A stretch of DNA of 64,000 nucleotides from Daedaleopsis sinensis (taxonomy: Eukaryota; Basidiomycota; Agaricomycetes; Polyporales; Polyporaceae). Below, one piece after another: positions 1-9,414 of the stretch. Position 1 is the first letter of the stretch. The number at the start of each line of letters is the position of its first letter. The notes beneath the pieces were generated by a model, which was not told the origin of the DNA, did no database searches, and saw only the letters and a program-made list of their open reading frames with translations. The stretch is taken from the NCBI GenBank assembly GCA_033807695.1, contig CM066303.1, forward strand, positions 248,001 through 312,000, written 5' to 3'. A program made the translations under genes and the position numbers.

Positions 1-1874
1 TGCAGGAAAACGACGGGCTCGCCGACAACGACCTCCGCGCGGTTGATGTGTTGCTCGAGAGTGGATGCCTGCTCGGACTTCGCTTTGAGCGGGTAGACGG
101 TGAGGCGGCGGGAGAATTGGTCGATGTACGTGTCGAGGTACTTCTCGCCGGAGCGACTGCGCGTGTCGGACTCCATGAGGTCCGAGAAGATGCGATAGTT
201 CGCGCGAGGGGCGGTGGACCTGGAGAGCTTCGGAATTGGATCGCGGGCCTGCTTCCCCGCCATGCACGTTCCACAGGGCTTGGGGGGAGGTTTGGACTCG
301 CCGATGATGGACATGCCTTCCACCATCCCCTTGCGCACCATGCGGAGCACGGCATCGACGCTGAGATGGCCGAGCCGGTTGTGCCAGGTGTCGACGGTCG
401 CCTTGGACGCGTTCGCGACGAACGCGGTCAGCGTTGGAGTCGGGCCGGGATCGTACTCGTCGCTAGTGAGCGCACGGTCGAGAAGCGCAACCTGCGCACG
501 GACGGGCGAGGCGACTTTTCCGTTGAAGACGAAGAGTCCGTCGCGCACGCGAGCAGAGCCCACGGCGCGACCATCCTTCTGGTCGACGAAGCGACATCCG
601 TCGTGGATGAACTGGACGTCGCATCCTTTTGAGGTGAGTTGGGAGACGGATAGCAGGTTGCCGTGGAGGTCGGGGACATGGAAGACGCGCGACAGCAGCA
701 GCTGTGCGTCGCGCATGTCGGGCTCGAGGTACATCGCGCCTTCAGCTACGGCGAGGATGTAGCGATCGTCGCCGAGCCAGACGCGTCGCGGGGTGGCGAG
801 TTTCCGGTACGTGTGGAAGAGCGCGCGGTCCGACGACATGTGCGCGGATGCGCCTGAGTCGACGATCCAGCGCGAGGACAAGGAGTCCGCGTTCGCCTTG
901 AGAGCGTCCGCGACGTAAACGCGCAGGACTGGCTCGTCAGGCTCGACGCGTGCATCGGTCGCGACGCTCGCGACCTTCGCGCTCAGGTCGCCCGCGGGTT
1001 TGCTTCCGTCCGCCTTCTGCTTGGTAGCCGCGGCCTCGAGGTCGGCCTTCCTCTTGCGACATTCGTCCTTGGTGTGGTTCGGCTTCTTGCAGTAGCCACA
1101 CTTCGACGACTTGTCCTTCGACTTCCTGTCGTTTGGCTTGTTTTGCGACGGCTTCCCCATGCGCGCGGCAAGTGCGATGTGCTTCGACTCGTTCGCGAGT
1201 AGCTTCTCGTGCTCGACCACCGATGCGACGACTTTTTCGGGTGTGAGCGTCGCGTCCGCAGACACGAGTATCGTGCGGAGCGTTGAGTACGAGGTTGGAA
1301 GTGAGTTGACCATCGCGATGGCGAGGATGGAGTCGTCGAGGGACATGCCGAGCGAGGTGAGGAGGTGCTTCTTGTGGAGCATGGCGTCGAGTTGTGGACG
1401 GAGGGGGGAATCGTCGGAGAGTGTTCCACGGAACAACTCACCGATCAGAGACGCCACCGTCTGTTTCCCCTTTCCCTCGTACGCCTGCAAAAGCTTGTCC
1501 CACACGGCCTGTGCCGACGCGAGGTGGATGACGCCATCGAGCGGCTCGTCTTCGATCGTGAGGACCAACTGGTTGATCGCGTCGTTGTCGCGGCTGGACC
1601 ACAGGGCGTGGCCTTCCGGATCGTCCTTCTCGTCGGGCTTCTTTTCGTCGCCTGTGACGATGTTCCAGAGACCACGCTGCATGAGGATGCGCGTGATCCT
1701 GTACTTCCATGTCGTGAAGTTTGATCCATCGTTCTTGAGGAACGCGATATCGTATAGCCGGCTCGAGCCTGTGCGCCCCGGAGTAGCGGTCGTCGCGGGA
1801 GCGGTTCCCGGAGCAGCGGCTGTGGTCGCAGGGGTCGGCGTTTGGCCGGCGTTGGTATCGGATGGACCGGGCAT
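1..1874 (-). mobile_element. Ty1/copia retrotransposon gag-pol polyprotein, 5' part
   Basis: One open frame runs from the ATG at 1874-1872 to the window edge (624 complete codons, no stop). In order it shows a Gag region of the UBN2/DUF4219 type, a zinc knuckle C-x2-C-x4-H-x4-C near residue 258, an aspartic protease signature DSGASAHM near residue 337, a GAG-pre-integrase motif WHNRLGH near residue 494 with a following CGTC, and the beginning of the integrase core. Reverse transcriptase and RNase H would lie outside the window. The Gag-protease-integrase order is that of Ty1/copia rather than gypsy elements. The protein would build the virus-like particle and integrate the cDNA copy. The absence of stops or frameshifts across 1.87 kb suggests a young copy, but the rest cannot be judged. 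The ATG is about 90 bp downstream of the primer-binding site in the element's sense, as expected. Confidence 0.95.
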
Positions 1875-1964
1875 GGTGTGGTGACGTAGTGTGGGAGCGA
1901 GAAGTATCGAAGCGATTTTGATTGAGCTAAGCTAGGCCGAGTATCGTCTGTCAGTGCGTACTGA

Positions 1965-1980
1965 CAGGGCTCATAACCTG
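1965..1980 (-). other. Primer-binding site for half tRNA-iMet (copia type)
   Basis: On the plus strand this reads CAGGGCTCATAACCTG, nearly identical to the anticodon arm of eukaryotic initiator tRNA-Met. The element's minus-strand sense is therefore complementary to the 3' end of a tRNA half-molecule cut in the anticodon loop, as established for Drosophila copia. It sits directly beside the presumed LTR end (TG...CA) and about 90 bp upstream of the gag-pol ATG. Confidence 0.8.
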
Positions 1981-2372
1981 TTCAAATAGCAGAGGGGTCT
2001 GGTAGAGACAGTCAGACTCAGCGTATGCGTAGCAAGAGCTGTATATTATACCTGGTAGAGACAGTCAGACTACAATACATGTCAGTCGAGTATCTCTACA
2101 GTAGAACAAGTAAAGAACGTTACCTCAGCGTATGCGTAGCAAGAGCTGAGGAAAAGAGAGACGCGAGGACTCGAAAGGAAAAGGGTGCGCTTAGGTAAGC
2201 TAGAGCGCTTACCGAGCGACTGTACAGTACTACGATGTCCAGTGTACTACTACGTAGGTAACTACTTTCAATAGTACTGTGGTCAGTAATCGTACTTGCT
2301 GCTAGTATTTCGCCCTGGATCGACCCTCACCGCTTCTTGAAGTTCTTCAGCGGCTTGAAGAATCGGTAAACA
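1979..2372 (-). repeat. Putative 5' LTR of the copia element (outer end uncertain)
   Basis: The inner end is fixed by the primer site: the element sense reads ...TTTGAACA followed by the primer site, a normal CA terminus. The outer end is a guess. At 2372 the element sense would begin TGTTTACC, giving a TGTT/AACA terminal match, but ends near 2602 or 2648 are also possible. Within it are a duplicated GGTAGAGACAGTCAGACT (2000-2017, about 2052-2069) and a duplicated 25-bp unit beginning CTCAGCGTATGCG. The second LTR lies outside the window, so the boundary cannot be confirmed here. Confidence 0.4.
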
Positions 2373-3626
2373 TGAAAGTGGAGGAACACGAGGAGGAGGA
2401 ATCGACTACTTATTGACTACTTAGTCCGATTTGAACTCCACGGCCGGACTCGGGCGGTGACCCGGCTTCTCCCGCCCGTGATAAGCGCTTAATCCAGCGT
2501 CACGGTACTCCGACTCAGTTCACTAGTACTAGTACAGTCAACGTAGTACTGTATTAGGTTCTCCTCCACGTACTTACGGTGAGTACTTGACACGGTGATC
2601 ACAGCTACTTCTACTACTTACCTGATCTATGCTTAGGTGTTGTTTCAGTGGGTTCTTCTGCCTGGACGGCGACGCCGCGACTCGACAAATATTCTCACAG
2701 TCTGAGCAAATTCAAGTTGACAGTGGACCGTGACCGTGACCGCAAATGCGCTGGGAGGCGTCACCCGCTCCTCGGAGTCGCTCTCACTGTCGCTCTCATT
2801 CATTGTCTTCGATGCAACGCTCGTATACACATACACATTCAGCTTCTCCTCATTTGAAGTCCAGGTACCCGCACTGCTGCAGCATCCATCATGCCTCGCT
2901 ATTACGAGCTCTCTACGCTGCAACGGCATTCCGGTCCCGCGCCGTTCAAACATGGTTGCCAACGACTTCGACGAGTCGGCGATGATCGCGTGGTTCGTGC
3001 AGCAATGGCTCTACCATATATCTCTATTCGATGTGCCTGACATCGCCGCCCGTGAAACCAACTTCACTCTGGCCAAGCCAAGCTCCACTGGCAACGCTGA
3101 CTATCGCGGGTGAGTGTCACGCTCATGCCCTGCTAGTGCAAGCCCAATGTCATCAGCGCGCGATGACACCACGCAATGTTCCTTCCTCCTAATCGCTGTC
3201 GGCTTACCCAGCCTTCTTCGGAACACGATTCACGCGTGCGTCAAGCGGGTTCCTCGGCGTTGCGCAAAGCCAAAGTGCAATGTGTGTAGTGAGAGTGGCG
3301 TAATCTCTGCGGTTCGCAGAACCGGGACCTTCATTTTCCACGAGCATTCTAAGACCCTAGGTGAGTTCTCGTCGCGATTCTGTCGGGAACAGATAATGAT
3401 ATCGATGACTTGAGCAGGTAGCCCGCTCGTCTGCGTGTGTGCCTGACTCGTCTGCGGCAGACTGCGGGGTGATGCCATGTATATGTGGGCTGGTACTACC
3501 CTACCGATCGGTATTCAGATCACTCGAGCGGCGCCCCGCATCTGCTTCTCCCAGCTCGAACTCGTCGGATCGATCACGCATTTGGTGTGCACGTCGCATA
3601 CTCGGACGTCACCCCACACCTACAAT
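2373..3626. other. Intergenic / possible decayed gene
   Basis: No recognisable gene. Between about 2890 and 3420 there are short open stretches ending at plausible splice donors (for example before GTGAGT near 3112 and 3360), which could be remnants of a multi-exon gene, but no family could be recognised. The area 2373-2650 is rich in GTACTA-type dinucleotide patterns and may still belong to the LTR. Confidence 0.4.
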
Positions 3627-4183
3627 ATGCGCTCCTCTGCTGCTCTCCTTGCGCTCTCCACCGTCACCCTCGGTTACGCTCAGACAAGTCCGGCGGCGAT
3701 GGTACGTTTGTTGGTGTACTAGCTTCTCACCGACTCACTAATGATGCGCGTCCTTGTCCATCGTATTTTGTATTGCAGCAACGTGGTTCCACCCGGGCAT
3801 CGGTGCGTGCGGCCGCCAGGACACCATCCTAGACTTCATCGTCGCTGTCGACCATGCGACGTTTGACACCTGGCCCGGAGCGACCGCAAACCCCAATGTG
3901 TGCATCTGGCTCAGGCTCCCCCCACGCCGTGCCGTATGGACCCCTCGCTGGCCGTCTGTCGACTCGGACCGCACTGGCACGTCGCTGACGACACGTACAC
4001 AGGAACCCGATCTGCAACCGCAGGATGCGCGTGAGCGCGAGCGGCAAGTCAGTGACGGTCGTCGTCGAGGACAAGTGCCCGAAATGTGGGCCCGTGAGTG
4101 TGGACCTGTCTCCGACGGCGTTTAACCAGCTTGCACCGCTTGACGTGGGGCGAATTGTGGGAATAACGTGGACGATGCTTTGA
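3627..4183 (+). CDS. Secreted double-psi beta-barrel (RlpA/barwin-like) protein, copy A
   Basis: Exons 3627-3705, 3779-3899 and 4003-4183 give 126 residues. A signal peptide (hydrophobic stretch ending GYAQ, about residue 19) precedes a double-psi beta-barrel domain with TWFHPGIGACG at its start, AVDH and WPG in the middle, and CPKCGPVSVDLSP near the end. This is the fold of barwin, expansin domain 1 and the fungal 'riboflavin aldehyde-forming enzyme'/allergen group. There is no second expansin domain and no claim of enzymatic activity. Copy B (5550-6102) has the same three-exon layout with identical lengths of exons 2 and 3. Exon 1 is odd: the best-looking donor (GTACGT at 3702) leaves the frame wrong by one base relative to copy B, while the weaker GTTTGT donor at 3706 restores it. 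If 3702 is the one used, this copy is frameshifted. Known of the family: small cell-wall-associated or effector-like proteins. Function here is not established. Confidence 0.8.
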
Positions 4184-5428
4184 TCTCGCGATGTCTTGGA
4201 TCCTTGGCCATAGGATGCGTCAGGATAGGAGAAATGTTCGTTGGGTCTTCATGTTATCTTAGGTATTATTGCTGGGACGGCGACGGACATTGGGCTACCC
4301 GGGCCCGGGCCTGAGTCGATGAACACTATTGCACATGAGATGCAGTGTATCAAACATTGGCAGTCAGCGTCGGAGTCCCCTAGCTAGCCTATGTCACCAC
4401 GATCGATCCCGGCCCCGCGGCAATAGTACTCACGGTGATGTCAATGATCCCCATGTCCGACAAGGCTGCCTTGAAGTTAGTGTGACGATGAGGCACCGTG
4501 ACGTGACTTAGAATCTAGCAGTGCCACTGCCAGCCTCTGCCAGCGGAAACATTGGCATCTTTCCTCTCTCTTCCCTACGCTCTACGCAATGCTCCAAAGT
4601 TGCCTCTGTAGTGTCGGTAGCTCGTTTAAGCCTCTACACACATAGCTCCTCATGGCCCGCGCCGCCCCTGCGACTCGTGCAGTAACAGATGGCATCCCGC
4701 TCCCGCTCCCTTCCAAACTCCCCCGCAACGGTGGCCCGGGGCTTTTGACAGAGTTATACATTCTGGGCACACCGTGACACAGACAGGTCAGTCGCTTGAA
4801 GCTTCTATCTCTTCCAACGTACCTGATATCACCGCGCTCGGGATTACTGGGCATTCATCATCGTTTTCAGGTGTTTCATGGCTCGCTCGGCTCTCGATCA
4901 TCAAGATCACTTCAACGGTATGCATAATGCTACAGCCTGTACATATTTTTTCGCGAGCTACGGACTTTTGCCGCGGGTCATGGGCTAGGCTGAACATTTC
5001 AGCAAATGATGTCGACATTACAACTTGAGGTCGCCCTTCGACATCAGTGATGCAAACAGGACACTCAATAGCTTTGTACAGAGGTTCTGATTGGTTTACA
5101 CCACTGTATGATAGTATCAGGTGAGTCTCAGGTAGAGACTCTCATTCTCGCTTTCATGACCGCGATAAGGAGGAGGAGGCGGAAGTTCGGCGAGCGTGAG
5201 TAAAGAGCTGGTTGCCCACTCGTATAACGATACTATGCTCACGCAGGCCGTAAACCCGGCGTTGACGATCACAGACCCGGCCAATGCATCTTTTCCACAC
5301 AGATGCTAGATTTGATCCCGTAACATCAACACGGAGTCAGATCCTCAGGTTCTCTGTGTGAGCGCAAGCGATATGATCTGTGTTAAATGTTTCGTATACG
5401 TAGATCCCAAACTTGAACGGGCGCGCAA
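4184..5428. other. Intergenic spacer between the two double-psi barrel genes
   Basis: No gene seen. Contains a short CCCGGGCCCGGG palindrome near 4299 and otherwise unremarkable sequence. The end of the stretch is the promoter of copy B. Confidence 0.6.
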
Positions 5429-5436
5429 TATAAAAG
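5429..5436 (+). promoter_or_regulatory. TATA box of double-psi barrel gene copy B
   Basis: TATAAAAG about 115 bp upstream of the ATG at 5550, with a pyrimidine-rich stretch following it, a common arrangement for a well-expressed fungal gene. Confidence 0.6.
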
Positions 5437-5549
5437 AACAAGCCTGACGATGCTACACTCTACCCCCCGCATTCCGACTCTACGCTCACGAACGGACTCA
5501 TTGCGAGGCCCGCTGTACTCCTAGTCCCCCCTCAATCAAGCGTACCGAC

Positions 5550-6102
5550 ATGCGTCTCTACCTCTCCGCCATCTTTGCTGCCCTCTCCGCCGCTACCTTG
5601 GGCTACGCGCAGACAAAGTCGGGCGTCGATGGTATGTCTCCACTAGTACAGTTCGATTTCCGTAGCCGCGGATTAACGTGCTCCCGTCTGCGTCCCTCAC
5701 AGTGACATGGTACAACGTCGGCGTGGGCTCGTGCGGTCACCCCAACGTCGACACGGACTTCATCGTCGCCGTCGACCATACGACGTACGATACCTGGCCG
5801 GGGGCGACTGCCAACCCCAACGCGTGAGTCTTCTCATTCGTGCTGCCACGCACTCGCCCGACTTCACCGTCGCACCCGTACCGGTGACTCGCGATGCTGA
5901 CTGGGGTTCACACGCGTATAGGAACCCGCTTTGTGGCCGCTCGATGCGCGTGACCGCGAATGGCAGGTCCGTCAACGTCGTCATCGCGGACAAGTGCATG
6001 GGCTGCGGGCCCGGAAGCGTCGACCTCTCTCCATCGGCGTACCAGCAGCTTGCGCCGCTTTCAGTCGGGCGGCTTCACAGTGCTGTATGGACGCTCCTCT
6101 GA
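5550..6102 (+). CDS. Secreted double-psi beta-barrel (RlpA/barwin-like) protein, copy B
   Basis: Exons 5550-5631, 5703-5823 and 5922-6102 give 127 residues, all introns GT-AG and in phase. Signal peptide at residues 1-20 (MRLYLSAIFAAL...GYAQ), then one double-psi beta-barrel domain: TWYNVGVGSCG, DFIVAVDH, WPGATANPN, the paired cysteines in DKCMGCGPGSVDLSP, and a C-terminal VWTLL. Length matches fungal single-domain members of this group (about 120-130 residues). It is the intact paralogue of the gene at 3627-4183, so this looks like a tandem duplication. Expected to be secreted. The family includes cell-wall-associated and expressed-in-fruiting proteins of mostly unknown biochemical role. Signal peptide, cysteines and domain are seen in the sequence, and the location outside the cell is inferred. 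Confidence 0.9.
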
Positions 6103-7045
6103 TTCATGGAGTCGAGCGGCGATGCGGGTGCTGTCGGATTGCGTGAACTCCAGTTGCGTTCGGGTATTACAGAGAAGGGCTACAACGTGCGAGCACGGAT
6201 ACCAGTAGTTTCTGTACTTCTATTCTCCAGGGTTTCAAGTTGGTGATCTATGTCACAATGTATGTATGTGTATGTATGCTTCATTTATTGTCCGGGTGGG
6301 CTAGCAGGCCAATTGTAGGCAGTGACACATTTCGGTTCTTCTGGGTCCTGTTTTCTCGGCCGGAGTCACTCACGTCGCAACAAGCCGGCTCATCAGGCCT
6401 GATGCCTGATGCCTGAGTCCGGTCGTGGAGGGGTAGCGGACGGGTGTACGAGGCGATTCGCCATTTTCGAGCAGAACGTCCCAGTTGGGCTTAGCGAGAG
6501 CAGGTGCTAGCGGTCACAATCGGGGGGTCAGCCTCCACGAACGTGCTAAAACCTCGGCAGTGATTGCTGGAGGTGCGAGGGCGCGAACGCGACCAGAGGT
6601 GGAGACTGCTGGCACGTACCTGGGTATCACAGTGGCCGTGCAACGCATGCAAGCGCATCCGAGTCCCTTCATGCGATGACCGACATGCACGCCAGCACAT
6701 CGAAAAGCTCCTTGTACGGTGCACTTTCTACTGGACATCAATATGTCAAAGCGATAGCCGCAGACGTTGGTCAGGAGTACGAGCATCGGCGCGTAGACGG
6801 AGTGATGGCATACAACCTTGCCAAGTGGATACGGTCAGTCGATGCATGAAGTAGGATGTGATAACTTATGCGTTGTCTGGTATGGACACTAGCACCTTGA
6901 GTTCTAAGGCTCGCGAGTGTATGGCGTAACGCGCGACATCGCAAACCATAGAGAACTTCTTCTGTTCGATAAGTTTTCGGCTTCCACGGACCACGGTAAA
7001 CGATGGTATCCTAGAGGACTGGCGGTATCACATAAATCAAGGTTC
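6103..7045. other. Intergenic, left flank of the large inverted repeat
   Basis: No gene recognised. Holds a short GTATGTAT tract near 6258 and repeated TCAGGCCTGATGCCTGATGCC near 6390. Small open frames at 6485-6854 have no recognisable features. Confidence 0.5.
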
Positions 7046-7550
7046 AAGCCCAGTCAGAAACCCGTGCGTCCAATTGCGTCTGTAAGTGTCTGTATGCGTC
7101 TGAATTGGTCCAGATGCGTCCAGTCCATTTGATCCCAAAGGATGACGTCGAAACGACCATAAGTAGCATCAATATATCAATCTTTACTGCTTCGAGCGAC
7201 TCAAGCTCGATTACTTAAGCTGCTTGATCGACGTTGACATTGACAAACATCGACGTCGAAAACTTGCAACGTATCGATTTCGACTCTCGAATATCGACCG
7301 CCGACATCGTCATTTGAGCTCCCTTGGTCGATGACGCAAGGGACAACGAGCCCGTCGGCGCCTGCAGCGCTCCTTAAATACACGCGTGCCGATTTTTCTG
7401 TCCCCCGTCCTCTCCTTGCTCCCTCCCACCATCTTCCCCTAGGTGCTGGCACTGTTCTGACCGGTCAGTGCAAAGGTACGTTCCTCGTCCCGCCGCTTCC
7501 TGGCTTCCTGCTCCCGTATTCTGCTGACGCTCTCGAGCACAGACCTGAGA

Positions 7551-7804
7551 ATGCGTGTAGGTCTAGTACGAGCCAGTGACTATATGCGTTTGTTACAGGT
7601 CCTTCTATGTGCTGCTCTTGTCACATGAGGTATGTGGAGTCTATTTATATGTAGAGTATGGCTCTGACGACCTGGCATAGGCCTCCGACAACGCGCAACG
7701 CGACCGACGACGGTGGGCTCATGCGGCGGGGTTTAGGCGGGGCTGCCCAGTTTGGTGCTCGGCGCGAGGCTTCGGGTCTTTCCGGAGATGTATATATGTC
7801 CTAA
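7551..7804 (+). other. Possible spliced 54-residue ORF in the left arm
   Basis: Joining 7551-7560, 7599-7629 and 7681-7804 across GT-AG junctions gives an in-frame 54-codon reading frame with stop, starting MRVGPSMCCSC. It lies about 170 bp downstream of the arm's TATA box (TTAAATA near 7375). The same structure is mirrored in the right arm. There is no signal of a known family, so chance is a serious alternative. Confidence 0.2.
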
Positions 7805-8174
7805 TGTAGTACCAAATTAATACATTTTATGTCCTCATGTCTATTTATGTCACCTCTTTTACTGCCTGTCAAAGAACACAAAACTATGACAGTTTAGACA
7901 GGGTCAGACGCATCCAGACGTATTAGACACATTTAGACGCATCCAGACGCATCCAGACGCATTCAGACGCATTCAGACGCATAAAAAATGCGTCCAACGA
8001 CCACTTTTGCGTCCATATGCGTCTGTATGCGTCTGGATGCGTCTGGATGTGTCTAATACGTCTGGATGCGTCTGACCCTGTCTAAACTGTCATAGTTTTG
8101 TGTTCTTTGACAGGCAGTAAAAGAGGTGACATAAATAGACATAAGGACATAAAATGTATTGATTTGGTATCACA

Positions 8175-8423
8175 TTAGGACATATATACATCTCCGGAAA
8201 GACCCGAAGCCTCGCGCCGAGCACCAAACTGGGCAGCCCCGCCTAAACCCCGCCGCATGAGCCCACCGTCGTCGGTCGCGTTGCGCGTTGTCGGAGGCCT
8301 ATGCCAGGTCGTCAGAGCCATACTCTACATAGAAATAGACTCCACATACCTCATGTGACAAGAGCAGCACATAGAAGGACCTGTAACAAACGCATATAAT
8401 CAGCTCGTAAGACCTACACGCAT
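8175..8423 (-). other. Possible spliced 54-residue ORF in the right arm (mirror copy)
   Basis: Reverse-complement counterpart of the short spliced frame at 7551-7804, with start, stop and the three junctions preserved. Its preservation may only reflect recent duplication of the arm. Confidence 0.2.
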
Positions 8424-8915
8424 TCTCAGGTCTGTGCTCGAGAGCGTCAGCAGAATACGGGAGCAGGAAGCCAGGAAGCGGCAGGACGAGGAACGTACCT
8501 TTGCACTGACCGGTCAGAACAATGCCAGCAGGGGAAGATGGTGGGAGGGAGCAAGGAGAGGACGGGGGACAGAAAAATCGGCACGCGTGTATTTAAGGAG
8601 CGCTGCAGGCGCCGACGGGCTCGTTGTCCCTTGCGTCATTGACTCAAATGACGATGTCGGCGGTCGATATTCGAGAGTCGAAATCGATACGTTGCAAGTT
8701 TTCGACGTCGATGTTTGTCAATGTCAACGTCGATCAAGCAGCTTAAGTAATCGAGCTTGAGTCGCTCGAAGCAGTAAAGATTGATATATTGATGCTACTT
8801 ATGGTCGTTTCGACGTCATCCTTTGGGATCAAATGGACTGGACGCATCTGGACCAATTCAGACGCATACAGACACTTACAGACGCAATTGGACGCACGGG
8901 TTTCTGACTGGGCTT

Positions 8916-9414
8916 CAAGCTTCTAGTGCGACACTAGTAATAACTGGTGTCACAGTCCCGATTATAGTATTGCCGTGTCCAGCCTTCGAGAGCAACTTGG
9001 AAAGGGAGTTGAACCGGTGAACTTGAGAGCTTTGGGAGAGAGAGATCTCGTATGCGCACACACCGTAAGTAAGTTCAGTGTCTCATAGACTCGTTTGCAC
9101 ATATACCTTGGCCAGCTATGATATGAATATAGTGGATGTGTCGTATCCAGGTCGTATCGTCGCGACGAGAGGCAAGTAAAAAAGTTGCTCGGAAAAGCAC
9201 ACAGCAATAGGCGCCTTCTACTTATGTAAAACGCCGCGGGCGCTTGGTATATTTGTACTCAGGAGGGACCTTTGACTCAGGCTTTTGACTTGTTTCCTAC
9301 TCCTCCTCCTCCTCCTCCTCCATTCGTTTTCAGCAATCTGTCCTCGTCCTACCCGTCGCTCGTATCTTCTGCTTGCTGCTTTGTTCTCCCAACGACGGGC
9401 AAACTTCGACGAGT
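8916..9414. other. Intergenic, upstream of the REX1-like gene
   Basis: No gene. A (TCC)n tract at 9301-9321 and a pyrimidine-rich stretch just before the ATG at 9415 are probably the promoter and 5' untranslated region of the exonuclease gene. Confidence 0.6.

Larger units (their letters stand above)
7046..8915. repeat. 1.87-kb imperfect inverted repeat (two arms of about 0.93 kb)
   Basis: The left arm (7046 to about 7982) reads base for base as the reverse complement of the right arm (about 7988 to 8915), apart from a few substitutions and small indels. Matching landmarks include AAGCCCAGTC (7046-7055) with GACTGGGCTT (8906-8915), the tract around 7240 with that around 8720, and the tract around 7700 with that around 8260. 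The centre is a loop of only a few A residues between GACGCAT and ATGCGTC. GACGCAT/ATGCGTC units recur at the outer ends and again at the centre, so each arm by itself is bounded by similar short repeats in opposite orientation. This fits two copies of a non-autonomous DNA transposon or other repeat inserted head to head, or a fold-back element. No transposase was seen. Both arms contain a TTAAATA-type TATA box facing the centre. Confidence 0.9.

Noticed and set aside
7041..7051. tRNA B-box-like GGTTCAAGCCC at the edge of the inverted repeat
   Set aside because: No A box or cloverleaf upstream. A chance match to an 11-bp consensus.
7905..8060. CRISPR-like series of GACGCATCC repeats
   Set aside because: The organism is a eukaryote, the units are 7-10 bp without unique spacers, and they belong to the inverted repeat.
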